Shown piece after piece: positions 1-12,700 of a DNA stretch of 64,000 nt. Every line of letters begins with the position of its first letter. Position 1 is the stretch's first letter. The stretch is from assembly GCA_021014325.1 (NCBI GenBank), contig CM037461.1, positions 6,601,501 to 6,665,500 on the forward strand, read 5' to 3'. A program made the translations under genes and the position numbers. The notes under the pieces are model-generated. The model was not told where the DNA came from. It worked only from the letters and a program-made list of their open reading frames with translations, and searched no databases. This stretch comes from Plazaster borealis. Lineage: Eukaryota; Echinodermata; Asteroidea; Forcipulatida; Labidiasteridae.

Positions 1-535
1 AATTGACAAATTATGGTAGTGTACAGTATGTGGAAACCCCATGGCTTGTATACTGTGAAATTATTCACATGTGCAACCATTGTACGTATAAAAATACAAA
101 CACATTATGTAATGTCGTGAATTTTCATACCTTTGAATACAAGTTAGTATTATCCCTGGAGAGCATTGTTGTGAGGCGAGCTAGGAATGGCAAGACATAG
201 CCTGGTGCCAAGTTCCTGGGTACACATGTTTTGTATCGTATGCCTACAGGGGCCAGACTACTTTCTTGATATATTGCCAGTGCCAGGTACTAATCCCTAG
301 GTCACTAACAAATTGTCCGCAACTACATGTATGTGTATGACATCATACTAAAGGTATGCGACAAAGTATGCAATCAAATTCAGGACATTGCAAATATACT
401 TGCATTTGTATGCACACATTTTTTTTACATCGCATACATACGTGTACAGAAAATTTTACGCCACATTATTTGGGATATGCGATGTCCCTTCAGGGCCACC
501 ATACTTCACAGTTTTCACCTTTTTGTCTGCAATAG
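1..535. other. Intron sequence upstream of first visible exon
   Basis: No further synaptojanin exon could be read here, although the first part of the Sac domain must lie upstream. The open frame running from about 327 into the exon is intronic in its first 70 codons, since a pyrimidine-rich tract and acceptor AG at 534-535 lead into the conserved coding sequence. Confidence 0.6.
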
Positions 536-761
536 GAATCGCACTCTGCACTTGCATCTCCAACGCTTCAATGTGAACTGCTCTGATTGGCTGCTGGTTG
601 TCATGTGTGGCGGTGTGGAGATACGCACAATCTACTGTGGTACCAGGCAGGCCAAGGCCTGTCTCATATCACGGCTGAGCTGTGAGAGAGCTGGAACAAG
701 GTTTAACGTCCGGGGGACAAATGATGATGGACAGGTGGCCAACTTCTGTGAAACTGAGCAG
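536..761 (+). CDS. SYNJ: Synaptojanin exon a (Sac domain, N-terminal part)
   Basis: Encodes residues ~1-75 of the visible protein, including [20 protein letters not shown] and [20 protein letters not shown], a core Sac-domain block. Acceptor AG at 534-535; the first base finishes a codon from an exon outside the window. Donor gtgagg at 762; ends on a whole codon. Confidence 0.94.
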
Positions 762-3700
762 GTGAGGAGATCAGGGGTGTGAAATCTCTGGTTTGAATAC
801 CATCTGAGTAGTATGCCTGTGAAATTTGTTGTACCTGCTGGACTCGGGGGGGGGGGGGGACACTGATTATGCAGTGCTCAAATCACAAATTGGTGTATAG
901 TTCAACCAAAATAATGTTCTTTTTCCCGATGCAAATTCTTACTCTAATAAAGGTATTATACAGAATTAGTTCAGTGGAAAAACATCATTTAGTTTTTAGT
1001 CTGAAAGCTTGACTGATTATGAAGTACTTACTAGAATGATTATATTCTGTGAAATATTTCCCTCTGAAATGAAGTGATACTCGAGAAAACTGTCTGAATA
1101 CCAAAAAAAAACAAACAAACGCAACAAGTGATTTCACTTTTGAGGACACAATAACACATAAAACTCTTATGGCATTACAGTTTCTGTGCGTATCGGTGAT
1201 GGTCATCAGGGTTCTCCACAGGGTTAAATTTTGTCCGGGCACTAAACCAATCCTGCACGATCGTCAAATTGCGCAAACCATTCCTGCACTGTTGTCAAAT
1301 TGCGCAAATGCTTAATGCACGATCGCCAAATTGCGCAAATTACTCCTGCACTGTCGGCATATTGCGTACACTATTCCTGCACTATCGTTAAATTGCGCAC
1401 ACTATTCCTGCACTATCGTTAAATTGCGCAAACTATTCCTCCACGATAGAAAAGCCGATTGCACAAACCAAAATTCCTGCACGATCAGCAATTGCACAAA
1501 CTATTCCTGCAAGATCGACTGATCGTGCAAACAATTTTTTTGCAAATCGTTTCAGCACGAACAAAACCACTGATTCTGAACTTAAAATCCATCCACTTTG
1601 TGCACGATCGCCCGATAGCTTCTACTTGGAATGCGAGTTTCAGATTTGCGTCCGTTTTTTTTTTAACTCTCTGATCGGTCTCCCCATATCATGCTGTTTG
1701 TTTCAACATCCAAACAATTTTCAACCTCGGGAAACAAAGCAACCAATCATGGCACATGTATTTTTGGTTGATTGAAAGTTTTCTGCGCCTTGAACACCCA
1801 GCAGGGTGGATATGTGCGCATTACAAGTCTTATTATTATTATTATTATTATTATTAGAAATGTTGAATTTGGACACAACGTTCGTTAGCACGATTGAATG
1901 TTTTGCTAACATTCGGCCGTCCATGCCAACCAGCGCGCTTTGTTTATCAACAAAGTCTATACAAAAAGATTGATCTACTAGTGCATTGAAACAGTGGTTT
2001 GTGTTCGTCGTAAGTATTTTTCGACATTTTTTGTCTGGGCGCATTTTGTATTTTGAAAATTTTGTCCGGGCGCAGCGCCCGGACAAAACCTCGTGTGGAG
2101 AACCCTGGGTCATGTCAACAGGCTATGGATTGTGGGTATATTGGCATCTGTTTCACGGAATCCATGGTTCGATGGCCGCGGGCAAAATGCACTGCAAAAA
2201 ATGAACGAAATAGGTCTGTGCATGGATTTGTTATGCCAAATTCCTTTGTTGAAGACCTGTTTCTTTCACATACCAGCCAAGATTTTGTAAAGACAAATTG
2301 TACTGCATTGTCGTTAAGCCTTCCATTTCTCTCTGGGATGCCGTCTGTTCAACCGGGCGTGGGTCTATGAGCGGCCGTTGCATACAGATACCAATTTGCT
2401 GAATTTTGTTCTTCATAAACACAACTGTATTTACACAATACGAGCCATTAAAATCTGTAAAAATTTTGATGAGATTTTTATATGGTTTTTATATGGTTGT
2501 CCAAACTGAGTTTCATTGACAAAACAAATTATTAATGGCCATAACTTTTTTGTATTTTGACTGAAAGTAATGCTCAGTTAAAGAAAGAGGCTAAAAAGAC
2601 ACACCCTTTTCGTCTGGCAACTTCAACCTGTTATCTCCATGTTATTGGTATTCCAAACAGTGGACTTAATTGGATCATGCACAAACAAGTATTGTTGCTA
2701 AATGCCCCAGGGAATTAACTGCTCGTCCATTAAGTTTAATGACCCAAGTACATGTATTGACAATGTAAACGCACTCACTCACTCAAAAGGATACATCTTT
2801 CCAAGCTTTCCTGTAATGGTGATCAACCATATACATGAAATAACCCTTGCTCTATGAAATAACAAACAGGCCCTGGAGAAAATAGTGAAAACCATGCACA
2901 GTTTTCAGCGTATATGTAAAAATAATGTCCTTACTTTTGGTTGTAGAGGTCTCTTGAAGGGAAGGTCATTAAAACAAACAAACAAACAAACAAACACCCC
3001 AACCAACAACGGAAATCAGCTGGTTTTTTCTTCTTCTTTTTTTCTTTTAGGTTTTCAGATACAGTTTTCTTGAATATCACTTCATTTCAAGGGGTAACGT
3101 TTCACAGAAAAAGTTATTCTGGTATTTACTTTCAGACTAAAGCTTTCAGACTAAAATTAAACAATGATGTTTTTTTTTTATATTACCAATCCTGTATAAC
3201 ACCTTTAAATTTTATCTTTTTAAAGAGTTTCCCAAGGAAATTAATCAAGGGAAAAATACTTCTTCATTCTTCCTTTATAGCTGATTTTCCTTGACGATGT
3301 TAACATGTCTTCATTCGTTCAAACTCGTGGATCTGTCCCTCTGTTCTGGGAACAGCCTGGGCTGCAAGTTGGTTCACACAGGGTGAAAATGGCACGTGGA
3401 TACGAAGCCTCTGCACCCGCTTTTGATCGGTGAGTCTAAATAATTTGTTTCATAATTGAACAAAGAAAAATTGACAAAGAAGTCGCATCCCCTTAAGGTG
3501 ATCCCTCTGCTGCCGCTTCCCAGGTTGTATCATAAACTTGGATGTGATCCCTGGCTATACGGCAGTTACAGGTTGAATAGCTTCTGACTGGCACCTCCGA
3601 ACAAAGGTATGGATAAAATGGGGAGACCGCCATCATAGGGCTAGATAGCTCAGTCGGTAGAGTGCCGGTACGTTAATCCGGAGGTAGCAGGTTCAAGTCC

Positions 3701-6700
3701 CGCTCGAGTCAATTTTTCTTTGTTCAACCCATAATGGCATTATTTTTTCCCTGGTGAAGCTGTGAAGAAAACTATTGCTATGTCACATGGCTAGTGACGT
3801 AAGCTGACAGATGGTGTGTTTCCGGAAACTAACCGATCCGGAGGCCGTTGGTTCAAATCCCACCCTAGTCAATTTTTCTTTGCTCAACCAAAGAATATGA
3901 AACAAATTTTACCCAGTCGGTTTGCTTTGTGATTTATTGCCTGATCTAAATAATTTCCTCTAGAAAATGATTTGATACTGGGGCAAAATATTATTTTTTA
4001 TTCCCTGTACAATTATTATATCTAATAAATTGCTGGCAGTAGCCTCTGCTCATTACAGGAATCAAATTAGCCTCCGTACCGGGCACGCTCAGTTGTATAT
4101 TGGTTAAAGATCAACTTGAACAAAAATAATAGTGTAGTTCTTTTGTTTTAGAAGATCGTTATTGTGGCGTGTCATGGCCGAGCGGTACAGTTCACCAGAC
4201 CCGAGCTCTGGTGTTGTCAGCAGTAGAGTGTGGGTTCGATTCTCAGTCTTGACACTTGTGCTCTTGAGCAAGGCACTGAACCATAATTGCTTCGTAAAAA
4301 GTTGGGAAGGTTGTGCATTATTCTGCTCTACCAACCAGCCGCCTAGAAGTTGATACCCATGCCTACATCTTCGCATGGTACATGTATTATCAGAAGAGAG
4401 GGGACAGCAGAACAAAGGAACACAAAATGAAAAATGCTGACCTCACATTGGAATCCTTTGTATTTTTGTGTTCTCACATTTTTCTTCCACTTAGTCTATG
4501 GAGAGAGTTAAGTTAAAGGGACAAAGGAAAGTCCTCGCATTGATAGCAATGTAAGAATGTGTGTACGTGTACATGTACATGATGCTTGTCTGGAGACCAG
4601 GCTATCAGAAATCAGTTGTTGATAATTTGCATGTTCTGTTTACTACATGTAGGCATATGTCCATGATAAAGACTCAGTATGGAGACCAGGCTATCGTCAA
4701 CCTCCTTGGAAGCAAGGAAGGGGAAGATCTTCTGAGCAAGGCATTCCAGGTAACTGACTGACAATTATCCCTGACCACCTCCAATGGCCAGCATTTTTTT
4801 ATATCATTCTCCAAGGTTTCGCGCATTCACATGAAAAAAAGTTTCATTCTAATGAGTCAACCACAAGGCCTCTCCCGAAGCACAAAACATCTACTTAACC
4901 CTTTAGAGAACAAAGCATCTACTTAAAGGGAAAGTATACCTTTGGTTTTTGGAACTGTTTGATTGTTTTAATCCTACATGTATATATCAATTTATGTAGA
5001 TATACAATAAAACTAACCTGTACAAATTTCATTTCGAGGTCGCGTTTTTTAGATATCGCTGAAAATCCAGAGCGGTTATGTCCACGCAGGAAGAATAATT
5101 CGTAATTGGAATACACATTCTGAGAAATGTTCTGACAGTAACATTTCTCAGATTCAAATTTTGGGGGATAAAAACTGATATGTTTTTCCATAACCACATT
5201 TGTTCTGAAGTGAAATGATTCTCAAAATGCTTTGTACTATCGAAAGCTGCTGTACTTCTAACCTAGGTTTTTTATTGCCATTAATTTAAAGAGTGGTTAT
5301 TAAACATATACCTTCCCTTTAACCCCATTAATTTCTGTAAAATCCTCACAAACGCCCAGACATTGCTAATATTGTTCATTTCTTTAATCAAATTTTGTCT
5401 GTAAAAATGTTAACAGAAACAACATGAAACAGAAAATTAAGTTTTTTGTTTAGAAATTTGGATAGCTATGTTAACATGCTACATTTGAAAATTTCATTTC
5501 CGGACATGACCTTTACTTTGACCTCTTTATTTGAATGGAAGTAGGTCAAACCTTGTGGCTGTTTGCGGCCGCTATGGGCATTTTGGTACAAGCCGCTTGT
5601 GGCCGCTACATGTATGGTCTCTAAAGGGTTTTTGTTTTTTATGAAATTGGGGCGAAGAAACGATTCTCTGTCTCAAAGTGTTGCTATAGATATTTCCTGA
5701 TAGATGCCATCTTTACAGGCAACTTAGGTTTTGCAAGGAATTTGATTGAAGTCTCACCATGTGCTGCACAGGGTATTTACGCATATTTGTCCGTTCAGAA
5801 AATGACTGTCATTGCCCGTAAAAATGGCCAACTTTCCACTGTGTCAAGTCAAGTGGGAACTATCTATTCCAGGGCTCTAATCAATGGACCACAGGCCCGA
5901 GGCCAGCAGTTTTAATGTCGGGCCTGTAAACGCAAGACAGGACAAGTCCAGCGGTCTTGCATTTTTCAATTGAATTAGAAAACCTCACTGTGTGTAATAT
6001 CTTGAACAAAAACAAATTATGTTCAAGTGTTGACTTTGAGTGTGGTAAAATACCTATTCAATTCTATTGAGTAATGAAGTATAATAGTGTATACCCATAA
6101 AGACAAAAGAGAAATATATACATGTTAAACTGTGTCAGGAAGTATTTTGGGGGGTTTCGCCGAACCCACCTTTGTTTTCGTTGAGATTTTTTTTATTTTT
6201 TTATTATTGTTATTTTTCCATTCGAAAATTTCTCAAATCTTGCTGTTGCATTAAATATTGATCGCGCAAATGTTTTAGCTTTTCACTTGCGGTGGGGTTT
6301 TTTTCTGCTGAAAATGCACATCAAGCACTTGTAAAACTCAATGGATCAGTATCTTTTCTGAAGATTTCACATGAATTGATGAATGCCTACTTAGTATGGA
6401 ATGTGCCCCGTTTTGTAAACCATGCAAGCCTCCTAATCCCACCATTGTCCGGAGTTTGGAATTAACAACCTGCTCGCTGAATGGTGACTCCAGTTTCGGA
6501 TTAGTATTGCTAGCGATAGCGTCCAGTTAGCACCTCTATTGATTGTCTTACAAGCCAAAAATAACGATGTTCATGTTGTTAAAGGTATCATCCTTTGTTT
6601 TTGTTTTTAATATTCTTGTTACAAAAGGGTTGAAAACAATGTTTTGCTCGTGTCGGGCCGACAAAATTACCTCGTTGTAACCGTGTTCTCGCTACTACCG

Positions 6701-9700
6701 TGCTTGTATAATCCATATTTAAATGCATTGAAACGCGCACGGGGCAGTTCGGGACCGGCAAAACCTCGTATTAACAGGAACCTCGTAATATACGAACTCG
6801 TAACAACGGGAGTCGACTGTAATCTCTGTGCCACTTGTACCTTTACAGCACATGTACTTTATCTTTCATTTATAGTTTTACGACATATTTTAGCTCCTCA
6901 CAAGTGCCACATTCATGACATTTCATCCTCCCACATGACCCGAACTTATACCGGTCCATCTGTTCCAAACTGGAAATTCAAATGTAATAGAAATTTCGTC
7001 ATAAAAAAGCGCCCTAAAGCGACAGGTTCCATTTTCGTTAACTTGACCCACAATCGATCTCCATCATCAGGACTGTGACATCCTATTAATTAACAAACTA
7101 CATTACGTCACCAAGACATTATTCAATTCTTAATAGTTCGCCTTGTTAAAGCCGAAACCCCAGTATTTGTTCGTAACAAATTCAGTTCTATTTTCTCATT
7201 TTGATTCTGGTCTTGTAAAAAGAATTCTGGTCCAGTAAACATTTTGAGTAACAAGCCCTTTGATCTTGTTGATTTTCCACAAAAATACGAGCCCTGCCTT
7301 CATTGTTGCAATGTTTTCTGCCAAGCAGATTTTAGAATATACATGTATGATCTTATCTTCAAGCAGGCCTGAACATTCGATTCTTATTGGTTGATTTATA
7401 GCAACAAGGAGTGTGATATAAACTTATATTGCACGGCCCATATTACACCCTGCGTATTGTGTGTTCTACATTAACTGCGCGTCAAGTTTGCTTAAAGAGA
7501 AACACGTTATCACACGCGCGCTCGTGGAATACGGCAAAATATAGCGTGTCTGCGTCCCATATCCAACTCGGCCTTCGGCCTCTCTCCTTGTATACATGTA
7601 ATGAATGTTTATATTGTACTGCAGTAATAAGTGCTACATGGGCTTAGGCAGGAACAGTGTGTATGTACTGTGACCATTCAGACGGATATAGGTTAATACT
7701 TTCTCTTCTTTGTCTTTTTCTGCCTCATCAGAACCATCACAAGAACTCTCCTCATTCCCAAGACGTCCCCCATATCCTCTTTGACTACCACCAGATGTCT
7801 CGCCAGAAGGATTACTTAAGGGTGCTGCAGTCCAAAATCCAAAAGTTCCTGGAAGCTTTTGAGTTCTTCCATCTCGACGAGGGCGACAAGATTAGGAAGT
7901 GAGTGGATACAGACTGTTGTCATTGCTGCGAAGTGTTTGTTTGTTTGTTTGTGTGTTTGTTTGTTTGTTTGTTTAGATGATATATAGGATTTGAGGCATT
8001 GCATGGTAAGGTATATATATTTGGTTTGCGGTAACACCGTGTATAATATCTACTTGCTAGGTAGATTTTTTGTTGTTTGAGAACTTGTTTTGCTTTTTAT
8101 TCTACTGCCGTTGAGTAGAATATTCGGAATTCGGAATTCGGGAGTTCCGAAAAGAACTGTCCTGCTTATTAACTACTACCTGGTAGGGAGGTAGGAAATC
8201 GGGCTGGAGTACTACTTTCGCTATGTGGAACGGGGGTACTTCTCGTTAATAACTACACTGCCGCGGAGTGAGTTCTTAATAGGTCTCAACGTTTCGACTA
8301 GCTTGCTCTAGTCATCGTTGGGATGTTTAGATGATCTTCCCAACAAGGGAACTGTGCAAAGCTCCCACAAGGGGATCTAAGCTCCGAGCTGGCAACAGCC
8401 AATCTCTCTCATACAAACATCGGTTTAACATCTATAATTATGAACTGCACAAATCAATAAATGGTGATTCAGTAACTAGACGACAATACTTATTTTAGTC
8501 ATTGTGAAATCAGCATTTAGCTTGGCTGGGTTGGAACCCACAACCTTGATTACAGTGACATAGTGTTGTGACTGAGCGGTCTTTGGTCGGTCATGTTGGC
8601 GTATGTTATCTTTCCTCGCCTTCCACCTCCAGGACCCTGGTTCGAATCCCCCGGGGGAACTATGTGGATTGGGTTTTCAGTCCCTACATGATGGCGTGGG
8701 TTTCCCTGGTATAGTTCTCTTGGGTTTTCCTCCCACATCTAAAACTGAAACTTCCTTCCTTGTCTTCTCTCCATGGGGTTCTTGGCTAGTAGTAGTACAG
8801 TGATTAAGTTCACTTTTTTGAGGATTCTTGGCTTCACAACCAGAATAAATAAATAAATTAATAATGCACTAGACTTGAGCTCTGGGATTGTTAGTCTTGG
8901 ACAAGTGTGGATCCAGGAATTTTAGGGGGATGGGGTTGGGTTCACTCCTCCAAAAAGGTTGCCGCGTCCAAAATTACAAGGTCGGCAGTATCCATGATAA
9001 ACACAGAAGGTGCAGTGCAGCCGATGGGCATAAATGCGTATGATGAATGCATTGAGTCTAGATTTCACCTCGTGTGGAAACTTGTAATACAGTGTTGCAA
9101 AGTAAGGATGACCAAGGTGAAATATCAAGGACTAATCCATTGCCCAGGGGAAGGCTTAATTAGCCAAAGTGTTTGTGTAGTTTACCTGAAAAATGGCGCA
9201 AGTTTGAAGTTAACAAAATAAAATAATAAAATAAAACAAATCCACCCTTGGATCCACGTGACATTCTTACGTAATCGTTAGAAACTCAATGGACAATGCC
9301 TCGCTGTGACATGCCTGTGATGTAGCTTCATTTGCATAATAAATGTCAGCTTTGGCAAACACATGATCAGTCTGGTACCCGAATGACTGATTCACTGAAG
9401 GACATTTACATGTAGATTGAATCATCGCGCATTTGTGTGAGTGCTGCATTCTTGTCAGTTTATTCCTAAATTTAGCTTTAACTCATGCAAACATTTTCAG
9501 CATTGCACTCATAAACATTCATTATTTGCATACAGTAATATGATAAAGGTATGATGTACTGGTTCAAAACTAACGCATGCTTTGTGGTGTTTTCTTTTAC
9601 AGTGTGCAGACTGGAACGATACGGACAAACTGCCTGGACTGTTTGGATCGTACCAATGCTGTCCAAGCATTCTTTGGACTGCTGGTAAGAAGTGGATTTG

Positions 9701-12700
9701 ATTTATCAGCTCATTGCCATTTGAACTTGATTGACTTGTATACAAGAATGAACATTTATTAAAAAAAATACATCCCTGAAATCTTTTAAAGGTATCGTAC
9801 ACGTTTGGTAATACTCAAAACAAATATTAGCATAAAAAGTTCCTTGGTAACAAGCTATGGAGAGCTGTTGATAGTATAAACATTGTAGGAAACGACTCCC
9901 TCTGAAGTAACGTAGTTTTTGAGAAAGAGGTAATTTCTCACTAAAATAATAAAAACTTCTTGCAAGAAGTTTTTATTCCTATCTGAAAGCACACAAATTT
10001 GTACAAGGGTGTTTTTTCTTTCATCATTTTCTTGCAACTTCAATGACCAATTGAGCCCAAATTTTTACAGGTTTGTTGTTTTATGCATATGTTGGGATAC
10101 ACCAAGTGAGAACACTGGTCTTTGACAATTTCCAAATGTGTTCAGTGCCTTTAAAGGAGGATTTAGTTACATGTATTGCATCGGGTGTCAGGAAACAATA
10201 TTTTAATGAGGGAATAATACTGTGTGAGGACCAGGGCTGAATTTCATAGAGCTGCTTAAACACAAAAAGTAGCCAAACATAGCAAAATTTTGCTTACCAG
10301 AATAAGGTTACCAGCCAAACTACCATTTCACATGTACGATTTGTGACTGGTATCCTGCTCATTTCTGCTGAACAAAATATTTGTAAGCAATATTTTCTGC
10401 TTTAAAAGCAGCTCTATGAAATTGGGCCCTGGTCTTCGCTGCATGGTAATGACCAAGTTGGTAGCTGACTGCTGTTAATGGACCAAGCTGGGGGTCCATT
10501 AATCTCTGTCAGCCACAGGTCATTAACACAAGGTGATGACCGGGTCCTCATTGACTGTTTTTCCCATTAATAAAAAACCTTAAATGGGGAAAACAAATTC
10601 CAATAAAATTATCAGAATTGGAAAGCTTTCTTTCACCAATATTTTTCTAAATTGTTCTAGGGCCATTCTTTACATTTGGTTTTCAATATGAGGCATGGTG
10701 GTAGCTCCCCATCCCTATTATGTCTTCATTGTTTGCTTGGAATCTCACAAATTCTTTTGAGGATTTAAGGGGGGTGGGGTTACTTCAGTACAAGAGAAAA
10801 ACAGTGTGTTAAAGTATTGAAACATTCGGGGGGGGGGGGGGTACCCTATGCCCCCATATCGGGCGTGGTATAATTATTTAGGGCACCTAATCTCTTATAC
10901 ATACTTAGCTTTTTATGTCTAATAAAAAGTTAAGTAAAGTTAAAAAAGTTAATTAAGTTCTAATCTCTTATACATACTTAACTTTTTATGTATTTTCAAG
11001 AACCAGACTCTGAGCTTTGAAAATTTACAATTTAGCATATTTATATAAATATGGAAATACTGTACTTCAAGGTCGGTGTTCGGCTTTATGCTTTGTATTA
11101 TGTTGGTTTCATGTGTGTACCAGCTACATGTACCTTAAATTGATACACTGTTTGAGCATTCACACATACCGAGGTTTGCGCATACATGCAGCACCAGCCA
11201 TCTCTTTCCAAAATTAAAAAACTATACGCACAAAGAAAACAGTTCATTTGATAGTTTCCCGCACAACATGTACACAGTGCATACATGTATAGAACTTTTA
11301 CATATACAATTTAGGAGCCATATTCACTACATGTAGTTGACAGAGCCGATCTTTATACCATTTGTTAATACATCCCGATGGGACCACTGTCCGACCAAAC
11401 AGAATTTGACCTTAAATTTAGAGCCCCCTCTTTAATATTTTCATCTGATGTAATGTTTTATGTAGATGATTCCAAAGCAGCTAGAAGCTTTTGGTCTAGC
11501 TAACAAGCCCCAGATGCTGTCTCGATTTGAGGAGGTCTACAGGACCATCTGGGCGCTGAATGGGGATCACGTCAGTCGAATCTATGCTGGTACTGGGGCA
11601 CTAGAGGGCAGAACCAGGGTAAGTGTTTTCGCTTAACATTGGGTTTGGGTTGTTATTATCATTGATATTATTGTGAAACCAAGGATGCCTCATAAGTGAA
11701 CTTAATCACTGTAGCTTGCAAGCCTGAGGAAACCTGTAAACTAGGGTGCTCTTTATGTCAGGCCTGGAATTTCATCTTTGAAAGGGCAAGTTTATTTCAT
11801 TATGCAAAGGGCACTTCCATTGGAAAAATCTTAAAGTCAATGGGAAAAGGTCAACACCTGGGCAACAGGGTTTGTATCCTCTCCAGGATTGATGTTAGTT
11901 TTGTTATATATTTCTGGTGATGAAACCATGGATGCTTCATTTAACGCTGTAATGAAGACTTAATTCATGGTCAAAACTAATCCATTATGAAATGGGCAAT
12001 CAGTTCTGCAATGCACTTGCTTGAGAAGGTTGTGCAGACACCTGAGTGATAACAGCGTACTACATTAAAAATGCAAAGACCATTGTGTGAGTATATGTCT
12101 GAAATCTGAGATCCAGATTTGTTACGCCTAAATTAAGCTTTGAATATTTATTTTTACTATTATGATAAATTTCTGGTAATGAAACCAAGGATGCCCCGTT
12201 ACTGAACTTAATCACTGTAGCTCGCAAGCCTGAGGAAACCTGTAAACAAGGGTGCTTGCAATGTGAACCAGAAACACCGGGGTTAATCTCTACTCTTCCA
12301 CGATAAGTGTTCTGGGTTCTTTTACGTGCACTACCAATCCTAGTACATGTACAAAGGACATACGGCTTAATGTCCCGTCTCTAAGGACAAAGCAATGATG
12401 GTAAAATATCTTGCTCAAGGACACAAGTGCTACGACCGGGACCCGAACCAACACTCTGCTGATCAGAAACACCCAGAGCTCATAACCGCTCGGCCACAAC
12501 ACACCACACTATGTGGTTTGGCCTACATGCAATGTACATAATAATAATAATAATGGTTTAAGATTTATATTGCGCCCCTAACAAAAAATGACAAAAAGCG
12601 CATAAAACATTTTGAAAAGCAGAGAATGGATCTGAATGTTGTCTGAGCGATAACTTGAGATGAATGAGATTAATATTAGCGGGGCATTTGTGTTTGTCAA

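Larger units (their letters stand above)
762..3280. other. Intron, mostly repeat-derived
   Basis: Holds a poly-G tract (~846-859), part of a foldback MITE (~985-1100, also seen near 3070-3170 and split at 17.6/18.4 kb), the hAT-like element 1207-2107, and AT-rich sequence with no coding signal from ~2110 to 3280. Confidence 0.6.
9685..11465. other. Intron e-f
   Basis: Contains MITE M1 copy (9788-10157), a GGGCCC-ended foldback MITE (10233-10432), a poly-G tract (10829-10840) and a short direct duplication of CTAATCTCTTATACATACTT (10886 and 10961). No coding signal. Confidence 0.55.

Noticed and set aside
327..535. Open frame continuing upstream of exon a as coding
   Set aside because: Conserved synaptojanin sequence begins only after the acceptor at 534-535; the upstream part shows no Sac similarity.
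846..859. Poly-G runs (also ~10829 and ~17179) as G-quadruplex signals
   Set aside because: Single homopolymers of uncertain length in raw sequence; no repeated G-run pattern around them.
3639..3712. Functional tRNA gene
   Set aside because: A and B boxes are present, but the acceptor stem has mismatches, position 33 is not T and the sequence continues into a SINE tail; the same holds for the tRNA-Leu-like heads elsewhere.
6644..7078. 144-codon open frame in intron c-d
   Set aside because: No recognisable domain, no conserved block and no splice context linking it to synaptojanin.
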